Source: Micromonospora alfalfae (GTDB lineage Bacteria > Actinomycetota > Actinomycetes > Mycobacteriales > Micromonosporaceae). From it: a DNA stretch of 64,000 nucleotides. The notes under the pieces were generated by a model. That model was not told where the DNA came from, did not search any database, and saw only the letters and a program-made list of their open reading frames with translations. The number at the start of each line of letters is the position of its first letter. Position 1 is the first letter of the stretch. This document shows positions 1 to 6,963 of the stretch, piece after piece. Position numbers and translations under genes: made by a program. The stretch lies in the NCBI RefSeq assembly GCF_022230925.1, contig NZ_JAKKFH010000018.1, positions 122,629 to 186,628 of the forward strand. Reading direction: 5' to 3'.

Positions 1-243
1 CGGAAGGCGGACGGGCGCCCGGCGCAGGTCACGCACCAGCAGGATGCCGAAGAGCGGGGTCGCGACCGACATCAGGCTCTGCACAGTGCGCGAGAGTTCG
101 GTGAAGCTCCGGTCGGCGGGAGCCGCCGCCGCGACCAGCGCCACGGCGGCCAGCAGCCCCGCCACCAGGGTGCCCACCAGCAGCCACCGTCGGGTCCAGG
201 TGCCGAGGGAGCGTTGCAGGGCGTCGTGAATCGTCACGTCCAT
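1..243 (-). CDS. Membrane protein, N-terminal part (runs off window)
   Basis: This is an 81-codon open frame that starts at ATG 243 and runs off the left edge. A near-perfect ribosome binding site (AGGAGG) sits a few bases upstream. The visible residues begin MDVTIHDALQ and include one strongly hydrophobic stretch at about residues 20-41 and a second at about 55-70, so it is an integral membrane protein with its N-terminus visible. This architecture is common in ABC-2-type permeases and other polytopic proteins, but no diagnostic motif is present in the visible part. I assign no function beyond membrane protein. It is divergent from the topoisomerase operon. Confidence 0.6.
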   Translation of the reverse strand, partial: MDVTIHDALQRSLGTWTRRWLLVGTLVAGLLAAVALVAAAAPADRSFTELSRTVQSLMSVATPLFGILLVRDLRRAPVRLP

Positions 244-427
244 CTCGACCGCCTCCTGATCTCCTCGACCCGGACGGCGTGCACCCCGCGCGCAAACCGG
301 CCGCGATCATGAGCGAGCATATCGGTGACGCTGTCTCTGCGTGGTCCCGTGATCACCCGCCGGCTGTTCGTTGGCTCACGTCCGGAGGGGCGCGCGCGGC
401 GGGTCGCGTAGGTCCTCCGGTGGTTGT

Positions 428-444
428 CCTAGCCTCGGGCTAGG
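428..444. promoter_or_regulatory. Perfect 7-bp dyad upstream of parE
   Basis: CCTAGCC and GGCTAGG flank a 3-base spacer (TCG) about 75 bases upstream of the chosen parE start. The remainder of 244-520 carries no gene that I can support. The dyad could be an operator in the parE promoter region or a small hairpin in its leader. CTAG is rare in high-GC actinomycete DNA, which makes the double occurrence notable. The role is inferred. Confidence 0.35.
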
Positions 445-520
445 CTCGCTGCGGCGCGCCACGCCGGCTGATGTCGCCGGTGACCGGCAGCACACCGCCG
501 AGACCGGGGAGTACGACCAG

Positions 521-2578
521 TTGACCGCAGAGCCTGACACCCTGTACGGGGCCGATGACCTCACCCACCTTGAGGGGCTGGACGCTGTCCGCAAGCGGCC
601 CGGCATGTACATCGGTTCCACCGACAGCCGTGGCGTGGGTCACCTCGTCAACGAGATCCTCGACAACTCCACCGACGAGGGTGTCGCCGGTCACGCCAGC
701 CACGTCGAGGTGATCCTGCACGCCGACGGCTCGGTGCAGGTCGACGACGACGGCCGGGGCATTCCCACCGACGTGCACGCCAAGTCCGGCATCTCCGGTG
801 TCGAGTTGGTGCTGACCCGGCTGCACGCCGGCGGCAAGTTCGGCGGCTCCGGCTACAAGACCTCCGGCGGTCTGCACGGCGTCGGCGCATCGGCTGTCAA
901 CGCGTTGTCCCGCCGCTTCGACGTGACCGTCCGCCGGGCCGGCAAGGTCCACGCGATGTCGTTCCGGCACGGCGTCCCGGGCATCTTCGACGGCGACGGG
1001 CCGGACGCCCTCTTCACCGCCGGCCCGGGGCTCCAGGTGACCGGTGCCATGAAGCGCGGCCAGCGCACCGGCACCTCGATCCGCTGGTGGCACGACGCCC
1101 GTTACTTCGAGACCGGCGCTGCGCTCGACGTCGACGCCGTCCGGATGAAGCTCCGCAACACCGCGTTCCTGGTCCCCGGCGTGACCTACCTGCTGCGCGA
1201 CCTGACCGGCGAGACTCCCGCCGAGGAGCGGTTCCACTACCCCAACGGGCTCAGCGACATGGTGGAGTTCCTCGCCCCGGCCGGCGACCGGCCGGTCTCC
1301 GGCACCCTGCTGGTCAACGGCGAGGGCACCTACCGGGAGAACGCCGCCGACGCCAACGGCGTCATGCAGTCCAACGTGCAGCGGCGTGCCGAGGTCGAGG
1401 TGGCGTTCCGGTGGGGCACCGGTTACGAGCGCACCGTCGAGTGCTTCACCAACACCATCCGCAACGCGCACGGCGGCACCCACCGCAAGGGGTTCGAGCG
1501 GGCCCTCGTCCGTGCGCTCGCCGACGCGATCCGCAACACCCGTGGTCTGCTCAAGGCCAAGGAGGAGCCGCCCACCCTTGACGACGTCCTGGAGGGGATG
1601 ACGGCGGTGGTGCACGTGCGGATCCCCGAGCCGCAGTTCACCTCGCAGACCAAGGACGAGCTCTCCACCACCGGCATCACCAAGGTTCTCCAGTCCCTGG
1701 TCGACGCGCACATCAAGGCCTGGCTGGAGGACCGGCGCACCAAGGCCGAGGCGCGCACCGTCCTGCAGAAGATCGTCGACGCCGCCCGGGTGCGACTCAC
1801 CCAGAAGCAACAGAAGGACGCCGCCCGGCGCAAGACGGCCCTGGAGGGCGCGTCCATGCCGCCGAAGCTCGTCGACTGCCGGGCCACCGGCATCGACCGT
1901 AGCGAGCTGTTCATCGTCGAGGGTGACAGCGCCCTGGGTACGAGCCGGATGGCCCGTTCCTCGGAATACCAGGCGCTGCTGCCGATCCGCGGCAAGATCC
2001 TCAATGTGCAGAAGGCCAACCTCCAGCAGGTTCTGGACAATGCCGAGTGCGCGGCCATCGTGCAGGTCCTCGGCGCCGGCTCGGGGCGCACCTTCGACCT
2101 CTCCGCGCTGCGCTACGGCCGTGTGCTGATCATGGCCGACGCCGACGTGGACGGCGCGCACATCCGTACGCTGCTGATCACCCTGTTCGCCAGGTACATG
2201 CGGCCGCTGATCGAGGCGGGTCGGCTCTACGCCGCGATGCCGCCCCTGCACAAGATCACTACCAAGGGGCGCAGCTCGCAGACCGTCTACACCTACACCC
2301 AGGCCGAGATGGAGACGACGGTCCGCAAGCTGGAGAAGGCCGGCAAGCAGATCGTCACGCCCATCCCACGGTTCAAGGGTCTCGGTGAGATGGACGCCGA
2401 CGAGTTGTGGGACACCACGATGAACCCGGCCACCCGGGCCGTCCGCCGGATCACCCTCGACGACGTCGACGCCGCCGAACGCATCCTCGAACTGCTGATG
2501 GGCGAGAAGGTCGAGCCGCGTCGCAACTGGCTCATCGACTCCGCCGACCGCGTCGACCGGGATGCGATCGACGCATGA
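521..2578 (+). CDS. parE: DNA topoisomerase IV subunit B (ParE/GyrB family)
   Basis: This is the ATPase subunit of a type II topoisomerase, about 685 aa, the usual ParE length. The N-terminal GHKL ATPase is clear (RKRPGMYIGST, EILDNSTDEG, DDGRGIP, GLHGVGASAVNAL). It is followed by the transducer domain and a TOPRIM domain (IVEGDSA, then ADADVDGAHI with the metal-binding acidic residues) and the C-terminal PRFKGLGEM block. The start is TTG 521, because homology begins just after it and GGGGAG lies 9 bases upstream. The open frame extends to 371, but that part is low-complexity and looks non-coding. The parC-like gene follows 38 bases downstream, so the two subunits are co-transcribed. It would decatenate or relax DNA with ParC. 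A second gyrase-like role cannot be excluded from sequence alone. Confidence 0.9.
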   Translation: MTAEPDTLYGADDLTHLEGLDAVRKRPGMYIGSTDSRGVGHLVNEILDNSTDEGVAGHASHVEVILHADGSVQVDDDGRGIPTDVHAKSGISGVELVLTRLHAGGKFGGSGYKTSGGLHGVGASAVNALSRRFDVTVRRAGKVHAMSFRHGVPGIFDGDGPDALFTAGPGLQVTGAMKRGQRTGTSIRWWHDARYFETGAALDVDAVRMKLRNTAFLVPGVTYLLRDLTGETPAEERFHYPNGLSDMVEFLAPAGDRPVSGTLLVNGEGTYRENAADANGVMQSNVQRRAEVEVAFRWGTGYERTVECFTNTIRNAHGGTHRKGFERALVRALADAIRNTRGLLKAKEEPPTLDDVLEGMTAVVHVRIPEPQFTSQTKDELSTTGITKVLQSLVDAHIKAWLEDRRTKAEARTVLQKIVDAARVRLTQKQQKDAARRKTALEGASMPPKLVDCRATGIDRSELFIVEGDSALGTSRMARSSEYQALLPIRGKILNVQKANLQQVLDNAECAAIVQVLGAGSGRTFDLSALRYGRVLIMADADVDGAHIRTLLITLFARYMRPLIEAGRLYAAMPPLHKITTKGRSSQTVYTYTQAEMETTVRKLEKAGKQIVTPIPRFKGLGEMDADELWDTTMNPATRAVRRITLDDVDAAERILELLMGEKVEPRRNWLIDSADRVDRDAIDA

Positions 2579-2616
2579 GCGCCGCTTCCGTTCCCGTTCC
2601 AGTGGAGAGCTGAGTC

Positions 2617-5100
2617 ATGGCACGCCGTAAGGAAAACAAGGTCGACCTCTCCTCGTTCGACCAGGCCGGCGCGCGGGTCTTCGACAACCCGCTGGTCACC
2701 GAGGTCTCCGACTCCTACCTGGAGTACGCGTTCTCGGTCATCCACTCCCGCGCCCTGCCCGACGCCCGCGACGGCCTCAAGCCGGTGCACCGGCGCATCC
2801 TCTGGTCGATGTACGAGCAGGGCTACCGCCCCGACCGCGGGCACGTGAAGTCCGCCCGAATTGTCGGGGATACAATGGGAAAGTACCATCCGCACGGCGA
2901 CACGGCGATCTACGACGCCATGGTCCGCCTCGCGCAGGACTTCTCCCTCAACGTGCCCCTCATCGACGGGCACGGCAACTTCGGCAGCCCCGACGACGGC
3001 CCTGCCGCCTCGCGGTACACCGAGGCCCGGATGTCCCGCGAGGCCATGCTGCTCGTCGGTGAGCTGGGCGAGGACACCGTCGACGTCGAGCCCAACTACG
3101 ACGGGTCGCTGACCCAGCCGACAGTGCTGCCGGCGGCCTTCCCCAACCTGCTGGTCAACGGCGCGTCCGGGATCGCGGTCGGGATGGCCACCAACATGAT
3201 CCCGCACAACCTGGCGGAGGTCGTCTCCGCGGCCCGCTGGCTGATCAACCACCCGGACGCCACCCTGGACAAACTCATGGAGTTCGTCCCCGGCCCGGAC
3301 CTGCCCAGCGGTGGGGTGCTGCTCGGCCTGGACGAGGTGCGCAGGGCGTACGAGACCGGCCGTGGCGTGGTGCGGATGCGCGGCAAGGTGGAGATCGGCC
3401 CGATCGAGGGCAGCCGAGGTCGTCAGGCGATCACAGTGGTCGAGCTGCCCTACGGCGTCGGCGCGGAGAAGGTCATCGCCGCGATCACCAACGAGGTCAC
3501 CAAGACCAAGCGGCTGACCGGCATCGCGGACGTCAAGGACCTCACCGACCGGGAGAGCGGCACCCGGCTCGTCGTCGAGTGCAAGGTCGGGGTCAACCCG
3601 CAGGCGCTGCTCGCCGACCTCTACCGGTTGACCCCGTTGGAGCAGTCGTTCGGCGTCAACAACCTGGTCCTTGTCGACGGGCAGCCGCGCACGCTGGGCC
3701 TCAAGGCGCTGCTGGAGGTCTTCCTGGCCCACCGGTACGAGGTGGTCACCCGGCGCACCTCGTACCGTCGGCGCAAGCGTCAGGAGCGGCTGCACCTGGT
3801 CGACGGTCTGCTGATCGCGTTGTTGGACATCGACGAGGTGGTCCGGCTGATCCGGGGCAGCGACGACGCGCAGGCGGCGAAGGACGGGCTGATGAGCCGG
3901 TTCGGCCTCTCCGACATCCAGGCCACGTACATCCTGGACACTCCGTTGCGCCGGTTGACCAAGTTCGACCGCATCGAGCTGGAGGCCGAGCAGGAGCGGC
4001 TGCGTTCCGAGATCGCCGAGCTGAGCAAGATCCTCGACGACGAGCGGGTGCTCCGGAAAGTGGTCTCCGACGAGCTGGCGGCAGTGGTCAAGCAGTTCGG
4101 CACCGAACGTCGGACGACGCTTGTCGACGGTGACCTGAAGGAGGTGCTGGCCGCGTCCGCGCCGGCCGGCCCGCTGGAGGTCGCCGACGACCCGTGTCAG
4201 GTGATCCTCTCGGCGACCGGGCTGGTCGCCCGGACCGCGGCCGAGTCGGAGGAGAGCTCCGAGGGGCGTCGCCGCAACGGCCGGGTCAAGCACGACACGG
4301 TACGCGCCATCGCGCACTCCACCGCCCGAGGTCGGGTGCTGCTGTTGACCAGCGCCGGTCGGGCGTTCAAGGTCGACGTCCTGCCGCTGCCGGTGCTGCC
4401 CGAGCAGGCGGGCACCGTGTCACTGCGTGGCGGTATGTCAGCGGCCGAGCTGGTGCCGTTGGCGGCGGGGGAGACCGTCGTCGGCCTGGCCCCGCTGGGC
4501 GGGCAGGCGGAGGGCTCACCGGGGCTGGCGTTGGGCACCCGGCAGGGCGCGGTGAAGATCTGCTCACCGGAGTGGCCGGTGCGCTCCGACGAGTTCGAGG
4601 TGATCGGTCTGCGCGATGGTGACGAGGTGGTCGGGGCGACCTGGCTGACCGACGGCACCGAGACGCTGACCTTCGTCACCTCGGAGGCGTCGCTGTTGCG
4701 CTTCCCCGCCGGGTTGGTCCGGCCGCAGGGCCTCAAGGGCGGCGGTATGGCCGGCATCAACCTGCCGGCCGGGGCGCGGGTCGCGTTCTTCGGCGCGGTG
4801 CGCACCGACGACCCGGGGCATGGTGAGCCGATGGTGGTCACCTCCACCGGCGCGACGGTCAAGGTGACGCCGTTCAAGGCGTACCCGGCGAAGGGCCGGG
4901 CGACCGGCGGCGTGCGCGCGCACCGCTTCCTCAAGGGTGAGACGGACGTCGCCGTCGCCTGGGTGGGACCGCGACCGGTCGGCGCGACCGCCACCGGCGA
5001 CCCGGTGGAGCTGCCCGCCGCGGACCCACGCCGCGACGGCAGCGGCTTCGCGGTGATGCTCGGCCCGACGGTGGTAGGCCACCTGATCGAACGCGACTGA
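2617..5100 (+). CDS. parC: DNA topoisomerase IV subunit A (ParC/GyrA family)
   Basis: This 827-aa breakage-reunion subunit pairs with the preceding ParE. It has the GyrA/ParC core: DGLKPVHRRILW near residue 55, the quinolone-resistance-determining segment KYHPHGDTAIYD, and the catalytic tyrosine Tyr134 in SRYTEARMS. A coiled-coil segment lies around residues 440-490. The C-terminal beta-propeller contains no recognisable GyrA box (QRRGGKG type), which favours a ParC-like decatenase over gyrase. The usual QRDR serine is threonine here. ATG 2617 is preceded by GGAGAG. The operon appears to contain only these two genes, and a long palindromic repeat follows the stop codon. Confidence 0.9.
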   Translation: MARRKENKVDLSSFDQAGARVFDNPLVTEVSDSYLEYAFSVIHSRALPDARDGLKPVHRRILWSMYEQGYRPDRGHVKSARIVGDTMGKYHPHGDTAIYDAMVRLAQDFSLNVPLIDGHGNFGSPDDGPAASRYTEARMSREAMLLVGELGEDTVDVEPNYDGSLTQPTVLPAAFPNLLVNGASGIAVGMATNMIPHNLAEVVSAARWLINHPDATLDKLMEFVPGPDLPSGGVLLGLDEVRRAYETGRGVVRMRGKVEIGPIEGSRGRQAITVVELPYGVGAEKVIAAITNEVTKTKRLTGIADVKDLTDRESGTRLVVECKVGVNPQALLADLYRLTPLEQSFGVNNLVLVDGQPRTLGLKALLEVFLAHRYEVVTRRTSYRRRKRQERLHLVDGLLIALLDIDEVVRLIRGSDDAQAAKDGLMSRFGLSDIQATYILDTPLRRLTKFDRIELEAEQERLRSEIAELSKILDDERVLRKVVSDELAAVVKQFGTERRTTLVDGDLKEVLAASAPAGPLEVADDPCQVILSATGLVARTAAESEESSEGRRRNGRVKHDTVRAIAHSTARGRVLLLTSAGRAFKVDVLPLPVLPEQAGTVSLRGGMSAAELVPLAAGETVVGLAPLGGQAEGSPGLALGTRQGAVKICSPEWPVRSDEFEVIGLRDGDEVVGATWLTDGTETLTFVTSEASLLRFPAGLVRPQGLKGGGMAGINLPAGARVAFFGAVRTDDPGHGEPMVVTSTGATVKVTPFKAYPAKGRATGGVRAHRFLKGETDVAVAWVGPRPVGATATGDPVELPAADPRRDGSGFAVMLGPTVVGHLIERD

Positions 5101-5153
5101 CCCGCCCACCTGCGCCGTCGCCCGGTCATGTCCGGCGTGCCAGGTCGGTCGAA

Positions 5154-5226
5154 GATCGTGCTCGATCCTGGACGTAATGGTGTCACCGACGCGGTGATGC
5201 CACTCGATCCTGGATCGAGCACGATC
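5154..5226. repeat. Long intergenic palindrome, GATC-containing repeat copy 1
   Basis: Perfect 15-bp inverted arms (5154-5168 and 5212-5226) enclose a second hairpin, TCACCG-ACG-CGGTGA at 5183-5197, itself flanked by TGG/CCA. The sequence CTCGATCCTGGA also occurs twice in direct orientation. A closely related first arm (AAGATCGTGC then GATCCTGGA) recurs at 10496, so this is a dispersed element. It follows the parC stop and could act as a terminator or as a REP-like element. The flanking 5101-5153 and 5227-5351 hold no gene that I can support. Confidence 0.7.
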
Positions 5227-5351
5227 ATGCGGGGTGGGGCGTCCGTCAGCGCGGTATGTTGGTGCCCTCTGTTGTCGGTGAGGGTCCGGGTGCACCGCGA
5301 AGCGCCCCTCAACATGATTTCTTCTCTGTCCGGCGGAGTCGCCGGTGCGGC

Positions 5352-5870
5352 GTGAGCGCCGCCATCCGGGTCCGGCCGAGGCGTGAGCTACGGGCCGTCC
5401 GCCGTCCCCGGCCACACCGCTGTTGGGGTCACCTGATCGCCGCGCCACTCTGGCCGCTGCACGGCGCGAACCTGGGCACCCTGTTGCGTACGTGCGACGC
5501 GGTCGGCGCCTGCCTCGCCGTGCCACCGTTCCGCTGGGTGGACGAGGCCGTGGCCCGAGGCAACACGCTACGGCGGCCGGGCTGCGTCCACCGGGTCGGC
5601 AGCCCGCTGCGCTGGCTGGCCGCCGAACGGGCCGCCGGCAGCCGGATTCTCGGGGTGGAACTGGCCGACGAGGCCGTCCGGCTCGGTGATCTGCCCGCCG
5701 CTCGGGGCCGTACCGTGGTGCTGCTGGGCCACGAGGCGACAGGCATCCCGCCCGAGGCGCTCGATCAGCTGGACGCGGCGGTGGAGATTCCCATGGTCGG
5801 CCACGGCCACAGCCTGAACGTCGCGGTAGCCGGCTCCCTGGTCCTCTACAAACTGGCCGGCCTCCTCTAG
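5352..5870 (+). CDS. SpoU/TrmH-family RNA 2'-O-methyltransferase
   Basis: This small SPOUT-class methyltransferase (172 aa) would use S-adenosylmethionine to methylate a ribose 2'-OH in tRNA or rRNA. The three SpoU motifs are present: motif 1 NLGTLLRTCDAVGA, motif 2 VVLLGHEATGIP, and motif 3 IPMVGHGHSLNVAVA with the knot residues near the C-terminus. The length fits stand-alone TrmH/TrmL-like enzymes without an N-terminal substrate-binding domain. I chose GTG 5352. The frame is open back to 5256, but the extra 32 residues are not conserved-looking. The exact RNA target cannot be told from sequence. Confidence 0.85.
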   Translation: MSAAIRVRPRRELRAVRRPRPHRCWGHLIAAPLWPLHGANLGTLLRTCDAVGACLAVPPFRWVDEAVARGNTLRRPGCVHRVGSPLRWLAAERAAGSRILGVELADEAVRLGDLPAARGRTVVLLGHEATGIPPEALDQLDAAVEIPMVGHGHSLNVAVAGSLVLYKLAGLL

Positions 5871-5916
5871 TACGGCGCCCGGTCGCCGCTGGAGCAGTGG
5901 CGATCAGGCCGGAGAA

Positions 5917-5968
5917 CCGCACGGTAGGTCCGGACAACGGTTCTGTCGCGTCCGGACCTACCGTGCGG
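5917..5968. terminator. Strong bidirectional hairpin between convergent genes
   Basis: A perfect 19-bp inverted repeat (5917-5935 and 5950-5968, arms beginning CCGCACGGTAGG) has a 14-base loop. It lies between the stop codons of the convergent RNA methyltransferase and peptidoglycan-binding genes. No U-tract follows, which is usual for actinomycete terminators. A bidirectional terminator is the simplest reading. Confidence 0.75.
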
Positions 5969-6041
5969 GTCGCTGGTCACCACGCGGGGTCGGGCCACTC
6001 GCGATGATGCTCGGTTGGCCAGACCGCCGGGTTGGGCGAGG

Positions 6042-6614
6042 TCAGCAGGTGCGGGAGTTGTAGGCGGCCCAGTAGGGGCCGCTGCCCTGCGGCGGGTAGA
6101 ACCGGTAGTTCCCGTCGGGCGAACGCTGTAGGACGAATTGGTGCGAGCCGTACGGGCTCCGGGAACCCGTCGCCCCGTGGTAGACCACGTACAGCCACCC
6201 GTTCTGGTTGTCGTGCTGCACCAGCTTGTCGCCGGCCTTCGTCCAGCTGTTCCGGCCTGCGGAGCCATCCGCTGAGAGGCCCTTGTCGCGCTGGAAGTTC
6301 CTCGTCGCGGCATCGGTCTGGTCGCCGAAGACACCGTCGACCCCGGACGAGGGCAGGTAACCATTCGCCCAGAGAATGGTCTGCCAGAGACAGGCGACGT
6401 TCGAGTTGCGGTGCGTGGTGACGTTGGTGACGCCTTCGTCATCGAAGTCGTCAGACACCGCGCCGGTGCCATGGACGAACGCCCGGCCCGTGTAAGAGCC
6501 GCTGGCCGCGGCCGGCGTGGCGATGGTGACGTTGATGCCGATGGCCAGTGCCGCGCCGATGGCGGGCACCGCGACTCTCTTGAGGACGCGGCCTGTGGAT
6601 CGGTGCGACGACAT
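6042..6614 (-). CDS. Secreted peptidoglycan-binding-domain protein
   Basis: This 190-aa exported protein has a classic signal peptide: basic start MSSHRSTGRVLKRV, a hydrophobic core, and a cleavage site after ATPAAAS near residue 38. The mature part contains a PG_binding_1 domain (VACLWQTILWANGY, then VDGVFGDQTDAATRNFQ) followed by a tryptophan- and tyrosine-rich C-terminal half of unknown fold. It likely binds cell-wall glycan or peptide outside the membrane. No hydrolase motif is seen. The start at ATG 6614 has an AGAGGAG site 6 bases upstream and places the signal peptide correctly. The gene diverges from the SARP regulator and may be its target. Confidence 0.8.
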   Translation of the reverse strand: MSSHRSTGRVLKRVAVPAIGAALAIGINVTIATPAAASGSYTGRAFVHGTGAVSDDFDDEGVTNVTTHRNSNVACLWQTILWANGYLPSSGVDGVFGDQTDAATRNFQRDKGLSADGSAGRNSWTKAGDKLVQHDNQNGWLYVVYHGATGSRSPYGSHQFVLQRSPDGNYRFYPPQGSGPYWAAYNSRTC

Positions 6615-6794
6615 GTATCTCCTCTGGTCGGGATTCACGAGGGCGCAACGGTGCTGGGGCGTTGCGCCGGCCGGCGGTGTCAGACCTGGCACGACGAGGC
6701 GAGGTGGCCTCGCGCCACTGTGGACGAACGGTCCCGTCTGGCCTCGCGTCATCGGCGTGCGACCAGGTCTGGCGATTGGTGCTCTTGGATGAGA

Positions 6795-6823
6795 CGGTGA
6801 GGACGGTAGAACCGTCCTCACCG
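6795..6823. promoter_or_regulatory. Perfect 13-bp dyad in divergent intergenic region
   Basis: CGGTGAGGACGGT and its exact complement flank a 3-base AGA spacer. It lies in the 349-bp region shared by the secreted protein (-) and the SARP regulator (+). The same region also has 9-bp arms CAGACCTGG/CCAGGTCTG at 6681-6689 and 6763-6771. A divergent promoter region is an unusual place for a terminator, so an operator or an attenuator for one transcript is more likely. The function is inferred. Confidence 0.5.
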
Positions 6824-6963
6824 CTCCGGGTCCCCCCATGGAGAAGGTACGGTGGGGCCGGTACAACCGCCGCACAACTCACGCACAGCTCGTCCACTCG
6901 CCCGCTTGTCCGGGTGCTGTACGCGCGGCGGCACATGGCAGCGCCCACATGTGAGGTGCCTGG

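Noticed and set aside
440..2251. Long minus-strand open frame opposite parE
   Set aside because: It lies opposite a strongly conserved topoisomerase subunit. Long antisense frames are expected in high-GC DNA, and no family motif is seen.
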